Positions 1 to 11,074 of a stretch of 64,000 nucleotides of DNA are shown piece after piece; the first letter of the stretch is position 1, and every line of letters starts with the position of its first letter. The notes beneath the pieces were generated by a model. The model saw only the letters and a program-made list of their open reading frames with translations, had not been told where the DNA came from and searched no databases. The translations under genes were made by a program, and so were the position numbers. The DNA comes from Rhynchopus sp. YZ270_cl-10. Its lineage: Eukaryota > Euglenozoa > Diplonemea > Diplonemida > Diplonemidae. The stretch lies in NCBI GenBank assembly GCA_964035575.1, contig OZ037921.1, forward strand, positions 1,165,001-1,229,000, written 5' to 3'.

Positions 1-684
1 AACGGGCGTGGTAGGCACCCGAAGGCATAAAATGGCCCAAAGAATCCAAAAAACCTCAGAAATACATGTTCGTGAATAAACATTTGCAAGTCAAAATTCA
101 ACCACAATACGGTCATTTTGTGCATACCCTGTAGCTGTAGTGGCTAGAGAACACGCATGCAGACCTGTTCCTTGCAATTTCCAGTGTTGTGTTTATCAAT
201 GCATGCATCCAGAGGACCTCTGGTTTGCGGAATCGTAGGCACTCCTGAGCAAAAATGAAATCGGTTTTTGACCCAAAATCGGGGTGTGTGGGCCCTAATT
301 TGCTCCAAATTTGGCCGAAAATTGGGATTTTTCTGAAAATTTCATTGTGCTCAGCAAAAATCCTTGCTTTTTTGAAGAATTTTCCAAAAAATATGCTATA
401 CCCCCTATGACTGGACCCAACTCCCCTCACCCTTTTTTTTTTTCACCCAAAAGGGCCGGAAATTTTACACACGAATACACAAACTTACGGACCCCCCATA
501 AACTTTTCTTCTTTTGAACACTGCGTGCTACGTGGAGTTCATTGACCAAACTTCTGTTGTTTTTCTACCTAGTCTTTTCAGTTTCCTCCCCTCTGGCCAC
601 CTTTTTCGTGTTCCACACACGACAACGATAGTAGTAAAGATGTGTGCACGAGACGGCACATTCATCTCACAAGCTTTCTTCAAC

Positions 685-730
685 TACCAAAGCACGAGAG
701 GGCTTAGGATCATCTTATAAACCTTTTTCT
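685..730 (+). repeat. Dispersed two-hairpin motif, copy 1
   Basis: Carries AAGC-ACGAGAG-G-GCTT followed by a GGATCATCTTATAAACC segment and a T run. The first arm pair is reduced to AAGC/GCTT. It is intermediate between family 1 (ACGAGAGGCTTAGG) and family 3 (ACGAGAGGGCTTTG). Confidence 0.6.
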
Positions 731-1337
731 TTCTTCTTTCTTTGGGTGTGTTTTTTTGTGTCTTATCAACACATTGCGACCCTCCTATTCCCTCCACTCC
801 ACTCCCCTCCCTACCCCCTCCCCCAGCTCAGTTTCATCACTTCCCTTAAGAAGTACAGTGAAGGCCGCATTCCTCTTTTTCAAGGTTCCCCCTCTTTTTC
901 TTTTGATCTTTTTCTTTTCAGTTGTTGTTCTTTGGTAGAGGAAGGGTAGGTCTTTTTTTCTCTTCTTTGTTGCTTTCTCTACGTCGATGTGTGACCACTT
1001 TACATGCTATCACATCGACGGGTGATGCCCGACTAGTCATAAGAGGCTAGGTCAGAAGTCACCTTCCCCAGTCATCCCCACCTTTGATCTACGTTCTCCC
1101 ATTCAGCCATGTTTCGTTCTCTTTATGAGATAGCAAGCGAAATGGATGGACTTTTATTTACACTGTTCCCACTTTTGTCTACCACTTTCTCCTATTGTTG
1201 TTCCATGCTTTACCATTCAAGGGTTTAAGGCTGCATTGGGCATGCATGTTTTGTTCACAGTAACATCGATGGTCGACCCGTGTGCGCATGGTATACGCGT
1301 AGACGCTTTCGGCGATGTCCTTCTTTTGTTGGAATTT

Positions 1338-1379
1338 GCAGTACCTACATCGAATGAACGGTGAGGTGCTTTCAACTTA
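1338..1379 (+). repeat. Second dispersed motif, copy 1
   Basis: Shares GCAGT-CC, ATGAACGGTGAGGTGCT and TTCAACTT with the copies at 20263 and 23155. Function unknown. Confidence 0.5.
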
Positions 1380-1837
1380 AATGGAGTGGACAAAACAAAA
1401 GGAAAGCAAAAAAAAATAGCAAAAAAAACTTTTTATTCAAATCTCCCCCTCAAAAAAAAAAAAAAAATCAACAGTTCCCCTCTACCACGTCTCTTATATT
1501 TTATCCTTCCCAGGCAGGGCAACACATTCCCTCATATCCCCCATCCCCTTCCAAACCCACCCCTGCACAGCTCTACGTCCCCTTTTCCTAGTTACATGAC
1601 AAAGGGGTCTAGTTAATATAACAAGGTAACCTTTGTTATGCTACTACCGTATTCGTACAAAGTATCGACCGTAAAAAGGTCGAACTTCCAGAAAAATCCT
1701 GAAAAGGTCGAACATTTTCACAGAACATATTTCGGGTCGACCTAGGTCGTCGTGCACCCTTCCGACCTCCCCAACCCCCCAACACATCACCCAACAGACT
1801 CTCTCCACAACAAAAATGATCCGATAAACATTCCGAG

Positions 1838-3580
1838 ATGGATCGTCCTTTTTGTGCCTCCCCCTCCCCCTCCCCCTCCCCCCTGCCCCTCTCCTCCCCC
1901 TCCCCCCTGCCCCTCTCCTCCCCCTCTTCTTCTTCCCCGTTTAAAGTCACGAATGTATCGCCTAAACGGGGTTCAGAAACGAGGTTTTTTTCAGAGAAGT
2001 TGGATGGGGTTGCAAGAGAGGTGGCGGTGGTGATGGACGCTACTGCGGCGATGCTGGGTGAGGTCGGGGGTGAGGACGTGGAGGAGGTGCAGATGAGCGG
2101 CGCACAGCTGCGATGGCTGCAACGCTGCTTGAAGCGTACCTTACCCCTCCTCACGATGCACAGCTCTATGGTCGCTAGCCTCCGCCACGAAGTCTCCACC
2201 GCTAAGCAGACCACCCGCAACCTCGCCACAAAACAAGCCTCCCTCGAACGATCCCTCGCCTCCCTCTCCCACCGCAACACATACAGAACGGAACACCGTT
2301 TGTTTGAAAGAGGCACAAACACTACGTCCACAGAACGCCCCATGAGATGTGCCTCCGCAACGTCACAGAGACAGCACACAGATATAACAAAAAATCGGCC
2401 AAAAACGGCAGGGGCAAAGCAAATTATTGAAAACATTGTCCCACCTGTTGTAGCTGAAATGCCGGATGCAATGGTGGAGGTGGTAAATGATAAGGAAACA
2501 CCAAGGGTGCGGAGTATATGGGAGAGGGTCGGGGAGATGGCAGAAGCCTTCCGTGCAGGGAAAGCGAGTCTGGCGGAAACGTTGCCTCCGATGTTGGTCA
2601 CCAGCGTTGGCGGGTGTGAGGTGGTGATGGACATTAACTTTGATGACGTCTCCGAAGCTCATGTTGCAGAAGGGTTTGCGGAAATACCTTATTTAGACGG
2701 CATCGTACAACGTCTCCGAGAAGGTGGAAGGTTCTGTGGGAGTGGCAGACGCATAGTGGTCTCAGCCGTTGGTGCAGAAGGGGTGGTCGCAACGCTTCTT
2801 GCTTCATGCATGCCAGATCGCATCACCGCAGACGCTTCCACGCAAGCAGGTGGCTGCAGACCTGTCTCTGCCGTTCTCTCTCCTCTCAGACCTACCCAGC
2901 TTACCCCATACTTTGTAACAAAGGACACCCCAGGGGCATGGGTCGACATCCGTTTCCACCATGCATTGGTTATGCCTACGGCCTATAGACTCACTTCTGT
3001 GCACCCCATTTTCAGTGGGTATCATTTGCGTTCGTGGAAGCTTCTCGGTGCTCTCGCAGACTCCCCTTGGGAGGTCTTAAGCGAGCATACGCAAGACGTC
3101 TCCTTAGACGGTAAGGTGCAGTCCTGCAGATGGGAGGTGGAGAGCAGAAGGGCTGGGGTGGGGCTTCCGTTCTTTGATAAGTTCCGCATCGCAATGACCG
3201 GGGTGAACTCCCTCGGTACACATGCCCTGCAGCTGTCGCACTTTGAGGTGTACGGCAAGGTGCTGCACGTCGACGGCATCCCCGAGGGTGCTGCGCGTGC
3301 CCCAGCACCCCCTCAGCATATAGGGATGCCGCTGCCGTCCTGTGGGGTGGAGGTCCCGAAGGAAACGCCACCTCCCGTAGTACCAGCGTCAGCCCCGGGG
3401 ACGCCGTGTGGGTCGGAGGGTGGTGGTGGTGGTGGTGGAGGAGGGGTAGGTGGTGGGGGTAGTGTGGTGGAAGGAAAGGAGCCGGTGCAGTGGCTGCGTG
3501 TGCCGGCACCGCTGCAGGAAATGCCCCCAAAGCCGCTACAAAAAGAGAAGAAGTCCGGGAAGGGGAAGAAGAAGCGGTAG
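1838..3580 (+). CDS. Coiled-coil and F5/8C-like (galactose-binding fold) domain protein
   Basis: A single uninterrupted frame of 580 codons. Residues 7-34 are a Pro/Ser tract from a CCCTCC repeat. Residues about 85-145 look helical and coiled-coil-like. Residues about 325-477 resemble the discoidin/F5-8C-like beta-sandwich seen in many intracellular protist and animal proteins: a Pro-x-Tyr-Arg-Leu-Thr-Ser strand (380-387), then Leu-Arg-Ser-Trp-Lys-Leu-Leu (397-403) and Trp-Glu-Val-Leu (411-414), ending in Leu-Ser-His-Phe-Glu-Val-Tyr-Gly (466-473). A Pro-rich linker, a Gly run (GGT repeats) and a Lys-rich tail follow. There is no signal peptide, so it probably acts inside the cell. The start is uncertain: ATG 1838 gives the full frame, but ATG 2033, just after an acceptor-like TTTTTTTCAG, would drop the low-complexity head. 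Partner and pathway cannot be told from sequence. Confidence 0.75.
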   Translation: MDRPFCASPSPSPSPLPLSSPSPLPLSSPSSSSPFKVTNVSPKRGSETRFFSEKLDGVAREVAVVMDATAAMLGEVGGEDVEEVQMSGAQLRWLQRCLKRTLPLLTMHSSMVASLRHEVSTAKQTTRNLATKQASLERSLASLSHRNTYRTEHRLFERGTNTTSTERPMRCASATSQRQHTDITKNRPKTAGAKQIIENIVPPVVAEMPDAMVEVVNDKETPRVRSIWERVGEMAEAFRAGKASLAETLPPMLVTSVGGCEVVMDINFDDVSEAHVAEGFAEIPYLDGIVQRLREGGRFCGSGRRIVVSAVGAEGVVATLLASCMPDRITADASTQAGGCRPVSAVLSPLRPTQLTPYFVTKDTPGAWVDIRFHHALVMPTAYRLTSVHPIFSGYHLRSWKLLGALADSPWEVLSEHTQDVSLDGKVQSCRWEVESRRAGVGLPFFDKFRIAMTGVNSLGTHALQLSHFEVYGKVLHVDGIPEGAARAPAPPQHIGMPLPSCGVEVPKETPPPVVPASAPGTPCGSEGGGGGGGGGVGGGGSVVEGKEPVQWLRVPAPLQEMPPKPLQKEKKSGKGKKKR

Positions 3581-4280
3581 TGTGGTGTGAGGAGTGTTTG
3601 TGTTATCATTTTTTTCTCTCTCTTTAGTGCTGAATTTCGTCAGACCATGAGTTTTGTGAGGGGTGCTTTGTGCACATTTCTATGTGCAAACGGCCCACAC
3701 ACACACACACACACACACTCTCTCTCTCTTGCCTCACCCTTTTCTTGAGTAGGGTGGGTCACAACGCATCCTGCCGACTCCTTTTTTTTGAATAGAATGT
3801 GCCAGTGTACTGGCTTCGTACACCGAGGCACAGTCGAGGGCTTTTGTATTTCAGTCAAATTAGTTTTGTTCGTGGAAACACTTTGGTGGTGAGCCAACGC
3901 TACCACAACCCAAGCAGGTCCGAGCACAGTCTCCTCCCTTCCTCCCCCACCCTACAGTGCCTCTCCCACCCCTTGCCAGGGAGTGGTGACGAGATGGAGA
4001 ACCATGTGCACATGGTTCCACCAACACACACACATATGCACCAATGGGCTATGTTCCGAATGCTAGGAGAAGCCACTCCCTTTCATCCAAAAAAACCAAA
4101 GCAACACTGCAGATCCCAACCACTGCACCCCCAAACATTTCCACAACCCCCCTTTCATATCCTCACAACCCCCCCTCCCCAACCACACCACCCCCACCTC
4201 GAAGACCTTACACACCATCTACACTACACCCTCCCTCCATACCCCGTCCCCATCCCCCCTTCCCCCTAATTCAGTAAAGC
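3581..4280. other. Intergenic between gene 1 and DNAI1
   Basis: Contains a (CA)n run near 3697-3718, a CT run after it, and a family-3 hairpin motif at 3800-3862. A long C/T-rich tract ends in TAATTCAG at about 4274, six bases before the DNAI1 ATG, which looks like a 3' splice acceptor (for a 5'UTR intron or trans-splicing). Confidence 0.55.
3800..3862 (+). repeat. Third dispersed motif (hairpin plus GAGGGCTT box), copy 1
   Basis: Starts with the small hairpin CCAG-TGTA-CTGG, then CAGTCGAGGGCTTTTGTATTT. The copy at 37207 has CCGG-TGTA-CCGG at the same place, a paired A-T to G-C change. Confidence 0.5.
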
Positions 4281-6752
4281 ATGGCAGACTATGAAAACAA
4301 AGACGCCGTCGTCCCGCAGGTTGCGAACGATGCAGACGATTTGTCAAAGACGGTTGACCGTATCTTGAAGGCAACGAACCCTAATGTCGGAGGGACACGT
4401 GGTGAACACAAGGAGCACTACTTCTCTCATAAGAAGGAGGAGCGCTGCTTTAAGCCGGTGCCGACGATGGACCAGACAGCGTTTCATCTTGTTGTGAACG
4501 GGAATGCGATTGGTGTGAACGACCCTGAGGCGATCCGGCAGCAGGCAGAGCACACCGCAAAGCTGAAGGCGCTCAAACTCGCGGAAGAGGCCGAGAAGAA
4601 CCCCGAACTCGTAGAGGAAGCAGGCAACTGCACGAAGATCCTGAAGAACCAGTTCAACTTCACCGACCGTGCCTCGCAGACATTCAACAACCCACTGCGC
4701 CACCGCTACATCATGACAGAGCCGCCGCCGATCATTACCTTCAGCAGCACAGCGTCGCAGTGGGAGATCTACGACGCCTACAAGGACGAGGCTGAGCAGC
4801 AGAAGGCAGGGAAAGGCGGGAAAACAAAGTCCGGGAAGGACGACAAAAAGCGCGATGTAAACGGCGGAGAACAGAACGAAGACATTCTGAACTCGCAGCA
4901 GATGCTGCTCTCGCTCAAAATCATGGAGCGCATGGTGAACCAGAACTCCTGCCACGACATCACCGACGACTACAAATACTGGGACGACATGGGTGACCCG
5001 TACAAGCCAGACTCAGGCACCCTGCTGCCGCTCTGGAAGTTCAACTCCGAAATGGCCAAAAAGAAGACCGTCACCTCGATCTGCTGGAACCCCAAGTACA
5101 ACGACCTCTTCGCCGTCGGCTACGGCTCCTACGAGTTCCTCAAGCAGGGTACAGGCATGATCCACTGCTGGTCGCTCAAGAACTGGAGCTACCCGGAGTT
5201 CACATTCTCGACAGAGTCGGGTGTGATGTGCATCGACTTCCACAAGCAGCACTCATCGGTATGCCAAAGAACACTGCGTTTATTGTCCCCTACCCTCCTA
5301 CCCTCCACACCACACAGCTCCTCGCCTGCGGCCTCTACGACGGCACCGTGCAGGTCTTCGACGTACGGCAGCACTCCAACAAGCCCATCTACATTTCCAC
5401 CGTCAAGACCGGGAAGCATATGGACCCAGTGTGGCAGGTATGCACCCCTTCCCTTACCCTCTTACCTCTACCCCCTGCAGGTGTACTGGTCGCGTGAGGA
5501 AGGCAAGAACCTCAGCTTCTACAGCGTCAGCAGCGACGGCCGTGTCACGCAGTGGATTCTCTCGAAGAACGAGCTGCAGCACAACGACGTGACCGAGCTC
5601 AAGATCACGGAGGGGCTTGGCGGCGACCGCGAGGACCTGGACGCATCGTTGGCGGGGCTGTCGGGGGGGACGTGCTTTGACTTCCAGGTATGCAGCATCA
5701 CCTCTTCGTTGTGCTCAATCAATGTCACATCGACGTACAAACGGATCCAATACTATGCACAACGCCTCCATCATTTCCCCCACGGTAGGGGTCCAGATTG
5801 CGGTTGATGTCCGGCTTCTTGTGTCGTCTTTGTGTTCCTTTTTTTTCCACCTTCCTTCTGCACTCCCACACATATTTGATTTCAAACACATCCTCAACCC
5901 TCACCCCTCCATTTGCAGGACTCCGAATTCATTGTCGGCACAGAAGAGGGGAAGATCCGTAAGTGCAGCACGGCGTACAACTCGCACGACGCAGAGGGCT
6001 TTGACGGGCACTACATGTGTGTCTACAGCGTTGAGTGGAACAAATTCCACGGTGGTGTCTTCCTGTCCGCCTCTGCTGACTGGACCGTCAAACTCTGGGA
6101 GAAGAACTCGAAACGGCCTCTCATGTCTTTCGACCTCGGAAGGTATGCTCCTGGCGCACTCTGTCTTTTGCCACATTTTGTTGTGTGCGGAAAAACGACC
6201 TGCGGAAACCTATCTTGAAAGTGAAAATGCCTTCGGGCAACGCTTTGTACAGTGCAGGACCCACCCCTCGGTAGTCAGATTGAATCAATACACCCACCTC
6301 ACACCACAGTGCCGTCGGCGAGGCATCCTGGGCACCATTCAGCTCGACAGTGTTCGCAGCAGTTACAGCAGACGGGCACGTTCACGTCTATGATCTGGTA
6401 TGCCACGCTGCACCCCCAACCCTTACCCCACCATGCCTCTTATTACCCACAGTTCAAGAACAAACACGAGCCGATGTGCGACCAGCTTGTTGTCAAGAAG
6501 GCGAAGCTCACACGCATCTCCTTCAACACGAAGGAGCCCATCATCCTTGTGGGTGACGACAGAGGGATGGTCTCGTCGCTTAAGCTGTCCCCCAACCTGC
6601 GTGGCCTGCCTGAGAAGGAGGAGACCATGGTCGGCAAGAAGGGCAAGGAGCCTGAGCGGAGTCCCCAGGCCCTCCTCGAGCAGGAGGTGGAGAAGCTCAA
6701 CCGCATCATTGAGGTGGTGCGGAAAGACCGAGAGCTCCTCGATCGTCCTTAA
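4281..6752 (+). CDS. DNAI1: Axonemal dynein intermediate chain 1 (IC78/DNAI1 type)
   Basis: WD40-repeat intermediate chain of the outer-arm axonemal dynein, which helps attach the motor to the doublet microtubule of the flagellum. Six exons: 4281-5258, 5318-5437, 5481-5687, 5919-6142, 6310-6397 and 6453-6752, giving 638 residues (human DNAI1 is 699). All five introns are GT-AG, 43 to 231 bp, and all start GTATGC. The family signature [19 protein letters not shown] is at residues 124-142, followed by SQWEIYDAY (159-167), IMERMVNQN (214-222), GTLLPLWKF (246-254) and [17 protein letters not shown] (268-284). WD repeats fill the rest, including [26 protein letters not shown] and VGDDRG. ATG 4281 is chosen because it lies six bases after a strong acceptor-like tract. 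Its presence means the organism builds motile flagella. Confidence 0.96.
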
Positions 6753-7518
6753 AAACGGATACTGCATCAATGTTGTGTAAAGCTGTACCTCCCCCTTTAG
6801 GGCGGGGGGCGCACCAAGGGGGGCTTTTTAATGTATTTCCTCTGGTTTTCACCCACTTTTTAACATTGTTAAAAAATAAGGGGGTAAAAAAGAAAGAATA
6901 TAAACGGAAGTATTGGGTTCTTCTGAACCAATACGTCCGCTAAAGCACCCCTCTTAAAATCGGAACAAATGGGGGATTTTTTTGTGCCCTTCCGCCACTT
7001 TCTGTAAGTTTCCCACCCCTTCTTTCCCAATAAAACGGGGTGTTGTGAGGTGTCCCTTGGGTCTGTTTTTCTTTTCTATTCTTTATGGATCTATGACAGT
7101 GTGTGCTACTAACAAAAAAAGCGGTTAAATGTTTGACCGTAAGCCGTACTGTTTTGTCGTTCTTTGTACAGGTACACTGTCAAACGAGAGGGCTTTATTT
7201 TTCAAGTCGACTTTGCTTAGATGAGGTAAGATCGTCATACAACTTTTTATTTGTTTCTCTGAAATGTGAAGCAAAAAAAAAAGTTGGAAAAAAAAAAATG
7301 TGGCATCTCTCAAATGCCACAGTGGTCCCGCACGACGTAAGGCACAGAGAGAGAGACAACGTCTGCCCCCCTCGTGAGAGAGGGTAACACGACGTTACCA
7401 CCCTGCGTTGCCCCAACTGCCAGCCTTATTGCACAAAAAAGGTTGTCTTGTAAAAAAAGGTGCGGTCTTGCTCTCCCTTTCTGTGGAGAGCAGATGCTCG
7501 GGGAAAACCCACAATTTT

Positions 7519-7554
<36 letters not shown>

Positions 7555-7905
7555 TTTTTTCACCACTTTTTCTTCCATTTACCCCCTATTCTGTTAGTCT
7601 GTCTTTCCCCATCATATTTCATTTTATCTTCTCTTCTCCCCTATTGGCGGCGGAGGTTTTCTTAAACCCCAACCCTCCCACACATACCATCGTCGCCCAC
7701 ACTTCCCCAAAAAAACTCAAAATTGTCTTTTTTAAAATGATGCGTTGAGCTTACTTGAGCCCACATCCTATTTGCAAGTTTCTTTTTAGTGCTCTCCGGA
7801 AATAAATTTTTGGAGGAAAACCATTTTCATAAAAAAAGCGTCCCTCTCATTTGCCTGATGTAGTAACCTTTGAAAGGGGGTCCTGGTTGTTGCTCTCTGT
7901 CACCG
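6753..7905. other. Intergenic after DNAI1
   Basis: An AATAAA at about 7029 may be the DNAI1 polyadenylation signal. A (TG)n run lies near 7521-7550. A third-family hairpin motif is at 7162-7214. No gene-like frame seen. Confidence 0.55.
7162..7214 (+). repeat. Third dispersed motif, copy 2
   Basis: A small hairpin ACAG-GTACA-CTGT is followed by AAACGAGAGGGCTTT and TTTTCAAGT, the same order as in the copies at 3800 and 37207. Confidence 0.45.
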
Positions 7906-7954
7906 CACAATACACAGCTCAACACTTTTGTTTATTCAGCACACAAACAGCACA

Positions 7955-9799
7955 ATGCCGACCCACACAAACCAGGTGCGCGTGAACTCCACGAACGTGG
8001 ACTACCAGGACGACGCCATCCACTCCCGCTTCCAGTACGACAACACAAGCGTGAAGGTGTGTGGTGAGGATGTTGTGGTGACCCCACAGCAGAGCGAGTA
8101 CGAGCTGAAGACACACACACGTGTGCCGAAGTTGGGGATGATGCTTGTCGGGCTTGGTGGGAACAACGGAACGACATGCATGGCAGGTATCATCGCCAAC
8201 CGCGAAGGCATCTCGTGGCGCACACGCACAGGGTCGCAGAACCCGAACTACTACGGGTCGATCACACAGTCGTCGACGATGCGCATGGGATTCACACAGG
8301 ACAACGAGGAGGTGACTGTGCCGCTCAACAACATGGTGCCGATGGTGCACCCGAACGACATTGTTGTCGGAGGGTGGGACATCTGCAAGATGAACATGGT
8401 CGACGCGATGGAGCGCAACGGTGTGCTTGAGTACGACCTCCAGAGACAGCTTGTGCCGTACATGAAGGTATGTTGTGCTGTGTTGTGTTGAGTTGTGTGC
8501 ACTGTTGCACTTTACCCTGTCGATGCTCTCAAGAACAAATCATGATGAAAACACATGTATTACGATCTAGTTTGCCTATCATAGCCTTGCTGTGACTGAC
8601 TCAAGCATTTTCCCGAAGCTGATTGTTTGTTGTCCGAAAGCAGTCCCGCCCAAGTGGTCCTGTCCTCTGTTGCTCTTTCAACACTTCATGAGCACGTGCT
8701 CACATACTTTCCACGAACACATTCCCACCACTGACAAACTCACAAACACCACCCACAGGACATTGTGCCTCTGCCGTCGATCTACCACCAGGACTACATT
8801 GCACTGAACCAGCAGGACCGTGCAAACAACCTGATTGAGGGGTCGAAGATGGAGCAGGTGGAGCGCATCCGTCAGGACATCCGCGACTTCAAGGAGAAGA
8901 ACGGCCTTGACAAGGTTGTTGTGCTCTGGACTGCGACGACGGAGCGCTTCTCGCGCATTGAGGAGGGACTCAACGACACTGCGGACAACCTTCTTGCGGC
9001 CCTTGAGCGTGGTGAGGACGAGATCAGCCCCTCGACCCAGTTCGCTGTTGCGTGCATCCTTGAGAAGACGAGCTTCATCAACGGCTCCCCGCAGAACGCC
9101 TTTGTGCCCGGAGCGATTGAGCTTGCTGAGCGTGAGCAGGTCTTCATCGGTGGTGACGACTTCAAGTCGGGACAGACGAAGTTGAAGTCTGCACTTGTGG
9201 AGTACATGGTGGGTGCAGGCATCAAGCCTTCCTGCATTGCGTCGTACAACCATCTCGGCAACAACGACGGCCGCAACCTCTCTTCCCCTGCACAGTTCCG
9301 CTCGAAGGAGATCACGAAGAGCAACGTTGTGGATGACATGGTTGCCTCGAACAAGGTGCTGTACAAGGAGGGCGAGCACCCCGACCACTGCATTGTCATC
9401 AAGTACATGCCGTACGTCGGCGACTCGAAGCGTGCGATGGACGAGTACACAAGCGAGATCTTCATGGGTGGACACAACACACTTGTGATCCACAATACAT
9501 GTGAGGACTCGCTCCTCGCTGCGCCGCTCATCTACGATCTTGTCATTCTGTGCGAGCTGATGGAGCGTGTGGAGTACAAGACCAAGGACGACAAGGAGTT
9601 CCAGCGCTTCCACTCGATCTGCACCATCCTCTCCTATCTTGCGAAGGCACCTATCGTGCCTGAAGGCACACCACTTGTGAACGCACTCTTCAGGCAGAAG
9701 GCGTGCGTGGAGAACTTCCTCCGTGCTCTTGTTGGACTCCCCCCGGAGAACAACCTGATGCTTGAGTACAAGACCCAGGGGTGTGAGGTGCCGAACTAA
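7955..9799 (+). CDS. INO1: Inositol-3-phosphate synthase, copy 1
   Basis: Converts D-glucose 6-phosphate to 1D-myo-inositol 3-phosphate with NAD, the first step of inositol and phosphoinositide synthesis, normally in the cytosol. Two exons, 7955-8467 and 8759-9799, joined by a 291-bp intron (GTATGT...CCACAG, phase 0), give 517 residues, usual for the family. The NAD-binding loop [10 protein letters not shown] is at residues 65-74. [29 protein letters not shown] and [17 protein letters not shown] are conserved family blocks. ATG 7955 begins the conserved N-terminus ([11 protein letters not shown]); an upstream in-frame ATG at 7928 is less likely. An AATAAA sits at 9827-9832. The protein is identical or nearly so to copy 2. 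Confidence 0.96.
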
Positions 9800-9826
9800 G
9801 CTGTGTGTGATGAGTAGAACGCAAGT

Positions 9827-9832
9827 AATAAA
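9827..9832 (+). promoter_or_regulatory. Candidate polyadenylation signal of INO1 copy 1
   Basis: AATAAA 28 bases after the stop codon, with further CAATAAA repeats just downstream. The same signal is present after copy 2. Confidence 0.5.
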
Positions 9833-10012
9833 CCATGAGCCATAAACCATAAACAATAAACAATAAGTTATCCGTCTTTCCATTTTTCTATCTGATGCTT
9901 TTTTAAGTTACTTTGTCTGACCGACCAATAAACTAGATACGTTCTTGTCTCTCTGGGTTGAGGTGGGTGCGGCAATATGCGGGGGTTCTTATTTTTTTTG
10001 TTTCTGTTTTTT

Positions 10013-10351
10013 TGAGGTGATCCAGCGCACACTTTTCCACACTTTTTCACACCGTGAAAACATGTGAAAATAAGTGAAAATGTGTGAAACCAAGTGAAAC
10101 CATGTGAAACCAAGTGAAAACACCAAGTTTTTTTTCTGGAGGAATCCACTCAGAGTGCGTGAAGCAGTTTTTTTTTCACTTTCGTACACACTTTTTCACA
10201 CCGTGAAACCATGTGAAAATGTGTGAAACCAAGTGAAAATGTGTGAAACCATGTGCAAATGTGTGAAAATGTGTGAAACCAAGTGAAAATGTGTGAAAAT
10301 GTGTGAAACCAAGTGAAAATGTGTGAAAAAGCGTGAGACTGGATCACCTCA
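10013..10351 (+). mobile_element. 339-bp TIR element with GTGTGAAA minisatellite core
   Basis: Ends are perfect 13-bp inverted repeats TGAGGTGATCCAG and CTGGATCACCTCA. The same place in duplication copy 2 (near 14876-14886) has six T and no insert, so the empty site is visible; copy 1 has TTTTT on both sides, a 5-bp target duplication. The inside is built of roughly 10-bp repeats of the GTGTGAAAATG / GTGTGAAACCAA type. It has no coding capacity, so it is a non-autonomous DNA transposon. The superfamily is not identified. Confidence 0.88.
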
Positions 10352-10686
10352 TTTTTGTGAATTTTTTTTTGTTGTTCTTTTCTTCTTGTTTTGAAATCCC
10401 CTTTTTGCACACTGGTCGAATGGAGTGAACATACTTTTTCGATCAAACAGCAGCAAGATAACAACGACTTTCGAAACGAGACATTCAACGAAAAAAGCCA
10501 AACAACAAAGCAGAGATGAACCGCCTGCCCTGTCCTCCCCTGTGTTATCTGGTCAACCAAATGTGACAAATGTCAGTTTTTCCAACGAAAACGATTACCC
10601 TCTATCCTGAGCCACCTTACGTGGATCGATGTGTAAGGGAAAACGAAACCAAAGACTCAAAACGAGCAAAAAGAGCTTTTTTATCA

Positions 10687-11074
10687 GGTACATTGCGATA
10701 TTACGTACACAAATAGTATGCGTGTTATGACGAACGAGAACGAACGTGTTTTCGCAACTACGGTACCTGGTACCCAAGGTACTCAGATACCCAGACCCAC
10801 GCAGTGACACATGACCCACACACGAGGGAATGAGACAACTGCAAAAATTATTACCAGACCCTGTCTTCGTGCACCTTCGGTACAACACCGCAGACAGGCC
10901 AAACAGCGTTGGACTCTGCGGAATACCTGCTGTGCAGGTATCAAACATGAGAACCAACCCCCAGCAACAAGAGGGTACAGGTGTGGAGAGCAAGCACCTT
11001 AGAAGAAGAAAACACGTACGTTTTTTGTTCGTGATAACACGCATACTTTTGTGTATGTGTTATCGCACTTTGCC
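10687..11074 (+). mobile_element. 388-bp foldback element with about 60-bp imperfect TIRs
   Basis: The left end 10687-10753 is the imperfect reverse complement of the right end 11009-11074 (shared cores include GTATGCGTGTTAT and CGTGTTTTC). Duplication copy 2 lacks it and goes directly from AAAAAGAG into T-rich sequence. The inner part 10800-10990 is related, on the opposite strand, to 29530-29710 inside another element. Target duplication is not clear because the flanks are T/A runs. Confidence 0.8.
10800..10990 (-). repeat. Internal module shared with the 1.35-kb element, possible RT-derived scrap
   Basis: About 190 bp aligned with 29530-29710 in inverse orientation, roughly 85-90% alike by eye. 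Read on the minus strand it gives the peptide AGIPQSPTLFGLSAVL, which recalls the Q-G-x-P-L-S-P-x-L-F block of reverse transcriptases. The resemblance is short and may be chance. Confidence 0.5.

Larger units (their letters stand above)
1..1837. other. Intergenic, AT-rich, no gene seen
   Basis: No frame here looks like a protein; the open frames are low-complexity and short. The stretch is rich in T and pyrimidine runs. It contains a diverged copy of the dispersed two-hairpin motif near 685-730 and a copy of the second dispersed motif near 1338-1379, both listed separately. A pyrimidine-rich and CCCTCC-repeat stretch runs up to the first gene. Confidence 0.6.

Noticed and set aside
8678-9883. 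A 401-codon minus-strand frame opposite INO1 exon 2 (also at 13547-14752)
   Set aside because: Shadow of a conserved GC-biased exon; it crosses the intron border and has no domain.
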